64,000 nt of DNA. Origin: Candidatus Ruminococcus avistercoris (GTDB lineage: Bacteria > Bacillota > Clostridia > Lachnospirales > Lachnospiraceae). The stretch spans positions 62,001-126,000 of the forward strand of contig DWVJ01000036.1 of NCBI GenBank assembly GCA_019120315.1, read 5' to 3'. Shown here piece after piece: positions 25,631 to 33,702 of the stretch. Position 1 is the first letter of the stretch, and each line of letters starts with the position of its first letter. The notes beneath the pieces were generated by a model. That model was not told the origin of the DNA, searched no databases, and saw nothing but the letters and a program-made list of their open reading frames with translations. The position numbers and the translations under genes were made by a program.

Positions 25631-26881
25631 AACGGGATAGGAGGGCATCCGGTTTGGATACAGCAGTTCCTTTCCCTGAAAATCTTTGATGCTCATGGCA
25701 TCAAAGATTTTTTTTGTCACATTGTCGATGTAGGCGCGGTTTTTTCCGGTGATAAAATACCGGGCCATGTAAGGATTTGGCCCGTGGGCAACCACAGGTT
25801 CTCCTTCCTTATAAAAAATCTGAGATTCCACCACTTCCGGCCATTCGGCGATATCGTAGGCCGCCTGCTGATTGGCGATCATTCCCGGTTTGCCGTGGAA
25901 GTAAAGTACGGCGCTGTGATTTTTCATAAAAGGAGAATGGTGTTCCAGCGTTTCTTTTAAAGCGTTTTCGTCGAACAGATAATCCAGCAGCAGTTTCTCG
26001 ATGGACAGACCGCTGCTGTATTCGATCAGTTCGTGTTCATACCCCAGGAAGCGGCCGGCGATCTCGCAGACTTCCAGTTCCCGGCCGGGAGCCCAGAAGA
26101 ACTGCATGGAGAGCGCGCCATTTTTCTGGCCGGTGGCGCCGATGTAAGATTCCAGTATCTTTTTGGCCGGCTCGAAAACCTGGCTGATCATCCGGGAGGG
26201 ATAGATGTTGCGGGTGCTGATGGGGATGTCCCTGGCGCCGATGGAGGTTTTTTCCCGGTCGGCAATGCCGAGAATGTAAACTTTTCCCTCCAGAACCCAG
26301 GCCATCAGATTGAATTCGTACCCGTCGTTATACTCTTCCACCAGAATTTTTTTCTGCCGGGAAAAGGAGCTGGCTTTTCCAAAATAGCGGCGGACTTCCT
26401 GAGGACTGTTCAGTACGTATAAGCCGCGGGAGCCATACATATCTACAGGCTTGGTCACAACCGGGAACCGCAGTCCTTCCAGCTGCTGATCGGAAAATCC
26501 CCGGCTTAAACATACGTGACGGGGCGTGGGAATTCCCAGCCGGTCCAACAGCTGTTTCATGACGGTTTTGTCCCGGTAGTAGGGCAGCTGTTCCGGTTTC
26601 AGATAGCATTTCAGACCGGCCAGGTCGGCCGCCTTTACCATGTTTTCAAACAGCAGATCGGAAAAAGAGGTGATGATGGCGTCCACATGTTCCTGGCGGC
26701 AGTATCTGGCCAGGGACGGAGCCTCGCGGACATCCACATCGTAAGCACGGTCGGCGATCTTTTTTGCGGGACCGTTGGGGTAACCGTCGCTTACGATGAC
26801 GGTACAGCCCCTGTCCTTTGCCATGGCTGTCAGGCGGACGAACTCCTGCAGCGATCCCAGTATCATAAGTTTTTTCTTCAT
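25625..26881 (-). CDS. ATP-grasp domain ligase
   Basis: A 418-residue ATP-grasp protein of the carbamoyl-phosphate-synthase/PurK-like group. An N-terminal Rossmann-like preATP domain starts MKKKLMILGSLQEFVRL; the ATP loop PVVTKPVDMYGSRGLYVL is near residues 148-165 and the metal-binding region LEVCEIAGRFLGYEHE near 279-294. ATP-grasp ligases join a carboxylate to an amine or thiol through an acyl-phosphate. The start at 26881 is chosen because GGGGAG sits 8 nt upstream; the longer frame runs into the previous gene. Placed downstream of a DegT-like gene, it may amidate an amino sugar with an amino acid or other acid, which is inference. Its 3' end overlaps the opposing gene by 6 bp. Confidence 0.82.
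   Translation of the reverse strand: MKKKLMILGSLQEFVRLTAMAKDRGCTVIVSDGYPNGPAKKIADRAYDVDVREAPSLARYCRQEHVDAIITSFSDLLFENMVKAADLAGLKCYLKPEQLPYYRDKTVMKQLLDRLGIPTPRHVCLSRGFSDQQLEGLRFPVVTKPVDMYGSRGLYVLNSPQEVRRYFGKASSFSRQKKILVEEYNDGYEFNLMAWVLEGKVYILGIADREKTSIGARDIPISTRNIYPSRMISQVFEPAKKILESYIGATGQKNGALSMQFFWAPGRELEVCEIAGRFLGYEHELIEYSSGLSIEKLLLDYLFDENALKETLEHHSPFMKNHSAVLYFHGKPGMIANQQAAYDIAEWPEVVESQIFYKEGEPVVAHGPNPYMARYFITGKNRAYIDNVTKKIFDAMSIKDFQGKELLYPNRMPSYPVL
25679..25715 (+). terminator. Intrinsic terminator of the rightward operon, inside the opposing gene
   Basis: A perfect 14-bp stem (AAAATCTTTGATGC, 25679-25692, with GCATCAAAGATTTT, 25698-25711), a 5-nt loop TCATG and a continuing T-run to 25715. 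It starts about 50 nt after the GT-C stop codon and sits wholly inside the coding sequence of the convergent ATP-grasp gene, where it encodes FDAMSIKDFQ. Confidence 0.88.
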
Positions 26882-26898
26882 GTTTTTCACTCCCCTGA

Positions 26899-27861
26899 TC
26901 AGACTTCCATCTGCTGCATGACAGTCAAAACCGCGTCTGCCAGATGCTCCATTTCCCACTGGCTGTAACGCTGATCACAGGGCAGCGGCAAAATGTTGGC
27001 GGCATAATCGTGCTCCGCAGAGCCTTTCGGCATCTGTTCAATCACATTGCTCCAATAGGTGGGAATATAGATATCCATGGAAGCCAGTTCTTTTCGCACG
27101 GCCGGGCCGTCTGCCACGTAAAGAGGAAAGACAAAGGGGCCGTCCGGCGTATGCTGATTCATCACATTGCGCTGATCAAAGCGCTCGCAAAGATAACGAT
27201 AATTTTGGTTTCTGATGCGCCGCACCTTTTCATAATCGATGGCCCCCAGGATATTTCTGGTAAGGGGCGACATCTTTTTTACCGGTTCTTTTTCGAAGGA
27301 ATGGGCGTTGTCCAGCATTTCCCGGTAATGGAGGCTGGCCTTTTCCTCAAACCGTCCCAGCAGATGGCTCATGCGGCCGTGGGACTGATCCGTCAGGGAA
27401 ATGGGCGGCAGGTCAAGATCACAGGACAGGTAAGCGCCGTCGCTGACGCCGAAAAACTTCCGGCAGGAGTAAAGGGTGGGAATCCCCTTCAGAGGCTTTT
27501 GAAAAAAGGCATGGGTGTGATCCACGATGATATTGCCGTAAGCGCTCTGAAAAGCCAGGATCTGTTCATCGGTGAGCTGTCCGTAATAATTGACCAGATA
27601 AAGATACTCGTCCTTTCCCGGCGTGCGGGGAAGAAGAGGAGCCAGATTCTCATCGATGCGATAGTACTCCAGAGAAAAACCGGCTTTCCGGCAGGCCTCT
27701 GTCACCGATTCGCAGAGAAAATAAGGGACGAAAAGCCGCCGGCAGGAAAGGGCGCCCAGCAGATAAGTCAGGGCGGTGCGCCCCAGATTCAGTTCGTAAA
27801 GCCCGCGGTAAAAGGGGCGGGCGGTAAAGTGTTCCAGTTCAAAGTAGCCGCCGATTTCCAT
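26899..27861 (-). CDS. DegT/DnrJ/EryC1-like PLP-fold protein (diverged)
   Basis: A 320-residue protein with the overall layout of sugar aminotransferases of the DegT/DnrJ/EryC1/StrS group but much diverged. A DHTHAFFQK stretch (near residues 125) occupies the place of the usual DAAQA-like Asp motif, and SCRKFFGVSDGAYL (near 141-154) that of the ...K-x-GEGG motif, so the PLP-binding Lys seems kept while the Gly-rich part is lost. It could aminate a keto-sugar with unusual specificity or have lost catalysis. It is the middle gene of the leftward module, 17 bp before the ATP-grasp gene and 6 bp after the GT2 gene. Confidence 0.7.
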   Translation of the reverse strand: MEIGGYFELEHFTARPFYRGLYELNLGRTALTYLLGALSCRRLFVPYFLCESVTEACRKAGFSLEYYRIDENLAPLLPRTPGKDEYLYLVNYYGQLTDEQILAFQSAYGNIIVDHTHAFFQKPLKGIPTLYSCRKFFGVSDGAYLSCDLDLPPISLTDQSHGRMSHLLGRFEEKASLHYREMLDNAHSFEKEPVKKMSPLTRNILGAIDYEKVRRIRNQNYRYLCERFDQRNVMNQHTPDGPFVFPLYVADGPAVRKELASMDIYIPTYWSNVIEQMPKGSAEHDYAANILPLPCDQRYSQWEMEHLADAVLTVMQQMEV

Positions 27862-27867
27862 AAGCCG

Positions 27868-28803
27868 TTAATCCTCCGTATCCTGCTGCCGGATGACATA
27901 GTGGGGCATTTTTTTAGCCTCGTTTAAAATGTTCATCAGATACATGCCGATGATGCCAAGAGAAAATAAAGTGATACTGAATCCGCACAGGGTAATCAGC
28001 ATCAGGGAAGTCCATCCCTCCACCGCAGCGCCGCAGGCGAAATAGCGGATCAGGTAGTAAAAGGCCAAAAACAGTGTGACCACAAATCCAAAAAGTCCGA
28101 TGTTGCGCACCACCAGCAGCGGAAAGGCCGAGTGGGAAGTGATATCGTAAATGAGATCCTTTACCAGACGGTCGAAGGAATACCCGCTTTTTCCGTAGGC
28201 GCGGGCGTCGTGATGCACGGTGACATTGATGATGCGGTTGGAGGTCATCACCAGCAGGTTGCCGATCTGGGGCAGATGGGTGCTGGTCTGCACGATGGCG
28301 TCCACAATAAAACGCCGCATAAGCCGAAAGCTGGTGATCTCCAGATCGGGATCCTTACCCAGCATCTTGGAGGTGGCCCAGACCGACAGACGGGTTCCCG
28401 CCCTCCGGATGATATTGTGCTTGCGGCCTTCGTATCTGGCAAGAATGACGTCCACGTCCGGACGTTCGTTCATCACCGTGATCATCTTTGGCAGTTCCTC
28501 CGGCGGGTGCTGCAGGTCGTCGTCCATGGTGATGACGAAATCCCCTTTTACATAATGAAACCCGCACAGAAGGGCGGGATGCTGGCCGAAATTTCTGGCC
28601 ATCTGGATGATGCGGACCCGCCTGTCCAGGCGGCGCAGTTTTTGCATAACCTGAAAAGAACTGTCCCGGGAGCTGTCGTCCACCAGGATCAATTCAAACT
28701 CTTCATGGAGGGTTTCCTCGAATACCCGTTTCAGTCTGGTATACAAATCTTCCAGGGTGTGTTCCGAATTGTAGACGGGAACAACCACAGAATATAAACT
28801 CAT
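27868..28803 (-). CDS. Polyprenyl-phosphate glycosyltransferase, GT2 (ArnC/GtrB type)
   Basis: A 311-residue GT2 protein. The catalytic part (about 1-220) has YSVVVPVYNSE, VDDSSRDSS (near 42-50), the NFGQHPALLCGFHYVKGD stretch and MDDDLQHPPEELP (near 98-110, metal-binding). Two C-terminal transmembrane segments (about 232-254 and 267-290) are the hallmark of ArnC/GtrB enzymes, which transfer a sugar or sugar phosphate to undecaprenyl phosphate on the cytoplasmic face. It is the first gene of the leftward operon behind a clear promoter, and is transcribed divergently from an SMR pair that could flip its product. Confidence 0.9.
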   Translation of the reverse strand: MSLYSVVVPVYNSEHTLEDLYTRLKRVFEETLHEEFELILVDDSSRDSSFQVMQKLRRLDRRVRIIQMARNFGQHPALLCGFHYVKGDFVITMDDDLQHPPEELPKMITVMNERPDVDVILARYEGRKHNIIRRAGTRLSVWATSKMLGKDPDLEITSFRLMRRFIVDAIVQTSTHLPQIGNLLVMTSNRIINVTVHHDARAYGKSGYSFDRLVKDLIYDITSHSAFPLLVVRNIGLFGFVVTLFLAFYYLIRYFACGAAVEGWTSLMLITLCGFSITLFSLGIIGMYLMNILNEAKKMPHYVIRQQDTED

Positions 28804-28845
28804 CGTTTTTCTCCTTTATTATCGGTGTCCGGATTTTATGTTCCT

Positions 28846-28874
28846 ATCATACCATCATCAGAGGGTCATTTCAA
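28846..28874 (-). promoter_or_regulatory. Promoter of the leftward three-gene operon
   Basis: On the minus strand a -35 box TTGAAA (28874-28869) and a -10 box TATGAT (28851-28846) are spaced by 17 bp. The first gene starts 43 nt downstream. It faces away from the promoter at 28908, with the two -35 boxes 33 bp apart. Confidence 0.75.
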
Positions 28875-28907
28875 CCCGATACTTGGGGGAAAAGGCCGAT
28901 TCACCAC

Positions 28908-28936
28908 TTGTACCCGATGGGGAATCATGATATAAT
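28908..28936 (+). promoter_or_regulatory. Promoter of the SMR/WecE operon
   Basis: A -35 box TTGTAC (28908-28913) and a perfect -10 box TATAAT (28931-28936) with 17 bp spacing, followed by GGGAGG and the ATG at 28963. The leader is only about 20 nt. Confidence 0.85.
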
Positions 28937-28962
28937 CAATTAGTTTCAGGGAGGATTTTGAT

Positions 28963-29313
28963 ATGGAAAAGGCGAAGAAATATATACAGCTGCATTTAAA
29001 TATTCTGCTGTTCTCCCTGACCGGAATTTTTTCAAAACTGGCAGGCATGCAGTATAATCAGTCAGGGATTGATTCCCCCTGGCTGTATGTGTTTTTGGGA
29101 CTGATGATCTTAGACTGCGGCATATACGCTCTGGCATGGCAGAAGGTGATAAAGAAATTCGAACTGTCCACGGCCTATGCCAATAAGAGTGTGTACCTGA
29201 TCTGGTCGCAGCTTTGGGCTGTTTTGATTTTCCATGAAAATCTTTCCGCGCGGAATATAGTCGGCATGCTGGTGGTGTTTGTGGGAGTGATGGTGGTGCA
29301 GAAATATGAATAG
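28963..29313 (+). CDS. SMR/EamA small membrane transporter subunit, ArnE-like (1 of 2)
   Basis: A 116-residue protein with four hydrophobic segments (about residues 10-28, 42-58, 70-88 and 94-112), the layout of the small multidrug resistance and DMT families. Paired, short DMT proteins such as ArnE/ArnF flip undecaprenyl-phosphate-linked sugars. The AYANKSVYLIWSQLWAVLIF stretch is typical of the third helix with its kink. It overlaps the second subunit gene by 8 bp, as expected for a heterodimer, and lies across a divergent promoter region from an ArnC-like glycosyltransferase. Flipping of Und-P-sugar is inferred from this neighbourhood. Confidence 0.8.
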   Translation: MEKAKKYIQLHLNILLFSLTGIFSKLAGMQYNQSGIDSPWLYVFLGLMILDCGIYALAWQKVIKKFELSTAYANKSVYLIWSQLWAVLIFHENLSARNIVGMLVVFVGVMVVQKYE

Positions 29314-29641
29314 CTATATGCTTTTGATGTTTGCGGGGACTTTTTTTACGGCGGTTTCCCAGATCCTGCTGAAAATCAGCGCGGGAAAAACGTACCGCCA
29401 TCCCATATTTGAATATCTGAACTGGAGAGTGATTACCGCTTACGGTATATTTTTCGGCGTACTGCTGCTGAACACCTATGCCTATACGCGGGTGGATATG
29501 AAATACGGTCCGGTGATCGATTCCTTTGCCTATGTTTTCATTCTGATTCTTTCTTCTTTGATACTGGGAGAGAAAATTACCAGGAGGAAACTGGCGGGAA
29601 ATCTGATCATCATTGCGGGTATTCTGATCTATACGTTGTGA
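29306..29641 (+). CDS. SMR/EamA small membrane transporter subunit, ArnF-like (2 of 2)
   Basis: A 111-residue, four-helix membrane protein, diverged from its upstream partner. Features include LKISAGK near residues 25-31 after helix one, AYTRVDMKYGPVIDSFAYVF near 54-73 (the family's GxxxDS-like third helix start) and LGEKITRRKLAGN before the last helix. It overlaps the first subunit by 8 bp (ATGAATAGCTATATG context), giving translational coupling. Together the two likely form a heterodimeric flippase for the Und-P-sugar made by the ArnC-like enzyme at 27868. A role in multidrug efflux is less likely in this context. Confidence 0.8.
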   Translation: MNSYMLLMFAGTFFTAVSQILLKISAGKTYRHPIFEYLNWRVITAYGIFFGVLLLNTYAYTRVDMKYGPVIDSFAYVFILILSSLILGEKITRRKLAGNLIIIAGILIYTL

Positions 29642-29686
29642 TGAGAAAAGTGCTTTCGATATCAGGGGCACGGACGGGGGAAAAGG

Positions 29687-30820
29687 ATGATTGAGTTTAA
29701 CAGAGCTCCCTTTGTGGGGAGCGAGATGAAATATATACAAAAAGCGATAGAGAATGGAAAGCTGTGCGGGGACGGCCCGTTTACCAAGGAGTGTTCCCGA
29801 TGGATTAAGGAACGGTATCATTCCAAGGAAGTTCTGCTGACCACTTCTTGCACCCATGCGCTGGAGATGGCGGCTTTTCTGGCGGATATCCGTCCCGGGG
29901 ATGAGGTGATCATGCCTTCCTATACCTTTGTATCTACTGCGGACGCCTTCGTGCTGCGGGGAGCGAAAATTGTCTTCGTGGATATCCGGCCGGATACCAT
30001 GAATATAGACGAGACGAAGATTGAAGAGGCGATCACTGACCGGACGAAGGCGGTGGTGCCGGTTCACTATGCCGGCGTAGGCTGCGCCATGGACGAGATC
30101 ATGGAGCTGGCCGGGAAATATCATCTGAAAGTAATCGAGGACGCCGCCCAGGGCGTTCATGCAGCTTACAAGGGCCGGGCGCTGGGCACGATCGGTGATT
30201 TTGGTTGCTACAGTTTCCATGAGACGAAAAACTATACCATGGGAGAAGGAGGAGCGCTGCTGTTCCAGGACAGCGCTTACCTGGAACAGGCGGAGATCCT
30301 GCGGGAAAAGGGAACCAACCGCAGCAAATTTTTCCGCGGCCAGATCGACAAATACACCTGGGTGGGATACGGTTCTTCCTATCTGCCCAGCGATATGAAT
30401 GCGGCCTATCTATATGGACAGCTTAAGGAGGCGGACGAGATCAACCATAAGCGCCATGCGATCTGGAACTGCTACCACGAAAATCTGGAGGAGCTGGAAA
30501 GAAAAGGCTGTCTTACCCGGCCTTTCGTGCCGGACTATGACGTTCACAACGCTCATATGTATTACATCAAAGTGGAAAACGAATCTGTAAGAAGCGCGTT
30601 GATCCAGTATATGAAGGAGCAGGGAATTCTGTGCGTCTTTCATTACGTTCCTTTACATTCCTCTCCGGCGGGGAGTAAGTTTGGCAGATTCTGCGGCGAG
30701 GATGTTTATACGACCAGAGAGAGCGAGCGGCTGGTGCGGCTGCCCATGTTTTATAATCTGCCGCTGGATGATGCCTGGAAGGTGACCAGGGCCATCGAAA
30801 ATTTTTTTAAACAGAGGTAA
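29687..30820 (+). CDS. wecE: dTDP-4-amino-4,6-dideoxygalactose transaminase
   Basis: A 377-residue PLP enzyme closely resembling E. coli WecE/RffA along its length: MIEFNRAPFVGSEMKYIQKA, GKLCGDGPFT, EVIMPSYTFVSTADAFVLRG, VDIRPDTMNIDE and the PLP-Lys motif SFHETKNYTMGEGG, with the Lys at residue 181. It converts dTDP-4-keto-6-deoxyglucose, the product of rfbB at 11344, to dTDP-4-amino-4,6-dideoxy-D-galactose (Fuc4N) using glutamate. This adds an amino sugar branch to the rhamnose pathway. The amino group could then be acylated; the nearby ATP-grasp ligase is a candidate. A 45-bp gap with a purine-rich ribosome binding site precedes it. Confidence 0.93.
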   Translation: MIEFNRAPFVGSEMKYIQKAIENGKLCGDGPFTKECSRWIKERYHSKEVLLTTSCTHALEMAAFLADIRPGDEVIMPSYTFVSTADAFVLRGAKIVFVDIRPDTMNIDETKIEEAITDRTKAVVPVHYAGVGCAMDEIMELAGKYHLKVIEDAAQGVHAAYKGRALGTIGDFGCYSFHETKNYTMGEGGALLFQDSAYLEQAEILREKGTNRSKFFRGQIDKYTWVGYGSSYLPSDMNAAYLYGQLKEADEINHKRHAIWNCYHENLEELERKGCLTRPFVPDYDVHNAHMYYIKVENESVRSALIQYMKEQGILCVFHYVPLHSSPAGSKFGRFCGEDVYTTRESERLVRLPMFYNLPLDDAWKVTRAIENFFKQR

Positions 30821-30825
30821 CGGGT

Positions 30826-32634
30826 ATGGCTCAGTGGCTGAATTATCTGAAAAAAATACGGCCTTATAATATACAGAAGGGGTTTCGCTATCTAAAGCAT
30901 TACGGACTGCGGGAATTTCTGGTGCGGCTGTCGGAGCGGATGGAACCGGAAGAGGTGCCTTACGGCCCCTGGTTTGAAAAGCATAAAGCCAGCCGGGAAC
31001 AGTTGGAAAAGCAGCACGCAAGGAAATGGGATAGGACGCCCCTTCTTAGCATCGTAGTTCCGGCCTACCGGACGCCGGAGGAGTTCCTGGAGCAGATGAT
31101 GGATTCCCTGCTGGCACAGTCCTATGAAAACTGGGAGCTTTGCATAGCCAACGGAAGCCCCGAGGATGACAGGATGCAAAAGGTCCTGCGGGAGTATACA
31201 AAAAAAGATAGCCGGATCAGGGTGAAGAATCTGGAAGAGAATCTTGGAATCGCGGGCAATACCAATGCGGCGCTGGCCATGGCTTCTGGAGAATTTGTGG
31301 GCCTTCTGGATCATGATGATCTGCTGGCGCCAAACGCCCTGTATGAAGTGGCGGACCGGATCGTGGCCGATGAGCAGACAGATGTGCTGTACACGGACGA
31401 GGATAAAGTGACGACCGATCTGAAGGAACACTTTCAGCCTCATTTCAAACCGGACTTCAGCATTGATCTGCTGCGTTCCAACAACTATATCTGTCATTTT
31501 TTTGTGGTGAGGAGGACGCTGCTGGAAAAGACGGGAGGATTTCGCCGGGAGTTTGACGGAGCTCAGGATTATGATTTTATCTTCCGCTGTACGGAAGCGG
31601 CAGAAAAGATCGTTCATATACCGGAGGTGCTGTATCACTGGAGAACGCACAAAGAGTCCACGGCGGATAACCCGGTCAGCAAGATGTATGCCTTTGAAGC
31701 CGGGAAACGGGCCATCGAAAGTCATCTGGAGCGCTGCCGGGAACAGGGTGTGGTCAGCCACACGAAGGATATGGGATTTTACCGGGTGGATTATCCGGTA
31801 CAGGGAAGTCCGCTGGTATCGGTGGTTATTCCCAATAAAGATCACAGCGACATGCTGATGCGCTGCGTGAATTCTATAAAAGAAAAAACAACATGGAAGA
31901 ATTATGAGATTATAATTGCAGAGAATAACAGTGTGCAGAAGGAGACTTTCGACTGCTACCAAAAGCTGCAGGAGGACTCCAGGATCCGGGTGATCACCTG
32001 GGAGAGAGAGTTTAATTATTCCGCCATCAACAATTTTGCCGTCCGGGAAGCCAGAGGAGAGTATCTGCTGTTTTTGAATAACGATGTGGAAGTGATCAGC
32101 GAAGGCTGGATGACATTTATGCTGGGAAACTGCCAGCGAGAGGAAGTGGGGATCGTGGGAGCAAAGCTTTATTATCCCGACGATACCATTCAGCATGCCG
32201 GCACTATCATCGGGATCGGCGGGATCGCCGGCCATGCGTTTTTGAACATGCCCCGCTCCAGAACGGGATATCTGCATAAGGCGTCCATCCAGCTGAATGT
32301 AAGCGCGGTGACGGCAGCCTGCATGATGATGAAACGGTCGGTTTTTGAATCGCTTCAGGGGTTTGAAGAGCGGTTAAGCGTCGCCTTTAATGATGTGGAT
32401 CTGTGTCTGCGGACGGTTCAGGCGGGATATCTGGTGGTTTATCTGCCCTGGGCGCAGCTGTACCATTATGAATCCCGGTCGCGGGGAGCGGAGGACAGCG
32501 AGGAGAAAATCCGCAGGTTTCAAGGCGAGATCGAGTTTATGCGAAGCCGCTGGATCGGCCTGTTAAAGTCCGGAGATCCATACTATAATAAAAACCTGAC
32601 GCTGAGCAAATGGAATTATTCTCTGCGTCCGTGA
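30826..32634 (+). CDS. Double-GT2 glycosyltransferase (short paralogue)
   Basis: A 602-residue protein with two tandem GT2 domains. It is homologous to the proteins at 18349 and 20858 but lacks their 200-residue beta-rich N-terminal region, having only about 70 leading residues. Domain one (about 72-300) has SIVVPAYRTPEEF, ANGSPED, LDHDD and YTDEDK; domain two (about 329-575) has SVVIPNKDH, AENNS, LNNDVEV and VAFNDVD. The ends LYHYESRSRG and SGDPYYNKNLTLS match the paralogues. It sits directly after wecE, so it may place the Fuc4N-type sugar, which is inference. Confidence 0.87.
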   Translation: MAQWLNYLKKIRPYNIQKGFRYLKHYGLREFLVRLSERMEPEEVPYGPWFEKHKASREQLEKQHARKWDRTPLLSIVVPAYRTPEEFLEQMMDSLLAQSYENWELCIANGSPEDDRMQKVLREYTKKDSRIRVKNLEENLGIAGNTNAALAMASGEFVGLLDHDDLLAPNALYEVADRIVADEQTDVLYTDEDKVTTDLKEHFQPHFKPDFSIDLLRSNNYICHFFVVRRTLLEKTGGFRREFDGAQDYDFIFRCTEAAEKIVHIPEVLYHWRTHKESTADNPVSKMYAFEAGKRAIESHLERCREQGVVSHTKDMGFYRVDYPVQGSPLVSVVIPNKDHSDMLMRCVNSIKEKTTWKNYEIIIAENNSVQKETFDCYQKLQEDSRIRVITWEREFNYSAINNFAVREARGEYLLFLNNDVEVISEGWMTFMLGNCQREEVGIVGAKLYYPDDTIQHAGTIIGIGGIAGHAFLNMPRSRTGYLHKASIQLNVSAVTAACMMMKRSVFESLQGFEERLSVAFNDVDLCLRTVQAGYLVVYLPWAQLYHYESRSRGAEDSEEKIRRFQGEIEFMRSRWIGLLKSGDPYYNKNLTLSKWNYSLRP

Positions 32635-32656
32635 GAAAATACAGGAGAGCATTTGA

Positions 32657-33625
32657 ATGAAGGAAGTATCGGTGGTGATTCCCAACTATAACGGAATCGG
32701 GTATATCAGGCCCTGCCTGGACAGCCTCATGACCCAGACTGTCTCAGATTTTGAGATCCTGGTGGTGGATAACGGCTCCGGGGACGGAAGCAGGGAGACG
32801 GTGGAGCGGGAATATCCCGGCGTCCGGGTGATCGCCCTGGAGGACAATACCGGATTTTGTCACGCGGTGAATGTGGGAATCCAGGCGACAGATACGCCCT
32901 ACATTATTCTTTTGAACAATGACACCACTGTTTTGAAGGATTTTGTGGAAAAGATGCTCGATGGAATCCGAAAAAGGCCGCGGGCCTTTTCCTGCGGAGC
33001 CAAAATGCTGCAGATGCACAGTCCGGAGAAAATGGATGACGCCGGGGATTACTACAGCGCGCTGGGCTGGGCCTTCGCCCGGGGAAAGGGGAAAGAGCAG
33101 AAGCGATACAGTTCTGCCTGTCAGATTTTCACAGCCTGCGCCGGCGCGGCCATTTACAGAAGGAAGCTGCTGGAGGAGACCGGGCTGTTTGACGAAGAAC
33201 ATTTTGCCTATCTGGAGGATATGGATCTGGGGTACCGGGCTAAGATTTTGGGGTATGAAAACTGGTTTTTGCCGGAGGCGGTGGTTTACCATGCGGGCAG
33301 CGGAACCAGCGGTTCCCGGTACAATCTTTTCAAGGTTCGCTATTCTTCCCGCAATAATATATATATGATTTACAAGAATATGCCCTGGCTGCAGATTCTT
33401 ATTAATCTGCCGTTTTTGACGGCGGGATTTCTGATCAAGCTGATTTTCTTTGCCGCAAAAGGATTTGGCAGAGAGTATGCCGCCGGGATAAAAAACGGAG
33501 TTTCTCTGGCTTTTAAAGGGAGCAGAAATGGAAAGAAGATGCGGTTTTCATGGAAACATCTGAAAAACTACGGGAAGATTCAGCTGCAGCTTTGGGCGAA
33601 TATTGTGCGCCGGATTACGGGATAA
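32657..33625 (+). CDS. Glycosyltransferase family 2, rhamnosyltransferase-like
   Basis: A 322-residue GT2 enzyme. Motifs in order: SVVIPNYNGIGYIRPCLDSL (residues 4-23), VDNGSGDGS (near 36-44), LNNDTTVL (near 88-95, metal-binding) and a LEDMDLGYR segment (near 190-198) that supplies the catalytic base. A hydrophobic stretch near 255-275 may attach the protein to the membrane. The whole resembles WbbL/RfbN-type rhamnosyltransferases. It starts 22 bp after the double-GT2 gene and is the last gene before the promoter of the sugar-phosphate transferase at 33703. Confidence 0.88.
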   Translation: MKEVSVVIPNYNGIGYIRPCLDSLMTQTVSDFEILVVDNGSGDGSRETVEREYPGVRVIALEDNTGFCHAVNVGIQATDTPYIILLNNDTTVLKDFVEKMLDGIRKRPRAFSCGAKMLQMHSPEKMDDAGDYYSALGWAFARGKGKEQKRYSSACQIFTACAGAAIYRRKLLEETGLFDEEHFAYLEDMDLGYRAKILGYENWFLPEAVVYHAGSGTSGSRYNLFKVRYSSRNNIYMIYKNMPWLQILINLPFLTAGFLIKLIFFAAKGFGREYAAGIKNGVSLAFKGSRNGKKMRFSWKHLKNYGKIQLQLWANIVRRITG

Positions 33626-33635
33626 AAATAGGATA

Positions 33636-33664
33636 TTGCCTTATTATGTAACTTAGTGTATATT
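33636..33664 (+). promoter_or_regulatory. Putative promoter for the polyprenyl glycosylphosphotransferase gene
   Basis: TTGCCT (33636-33641) and TATATT (33659-33664) are spaced by 17 bp in the AT-rich 77-bp gap. An AGGTGATCT ribosome binding site (33691-33699), matching the anti-SD sequence, follows and supports the GTG start at 33703. Confidence 0.5.
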
Positions 33665-33702
33665 AATAGAATAGCGTGGAAAGGTATAACAGGTGATCTC
33701 AA

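Noticed and set aside
25625-28803. Mobile element as the reason for the inverted module
   Set aside because: No transposase, integrase, terminal repeats or tRNA junction is visible at either end, and base composition looks like that of its neighbours.
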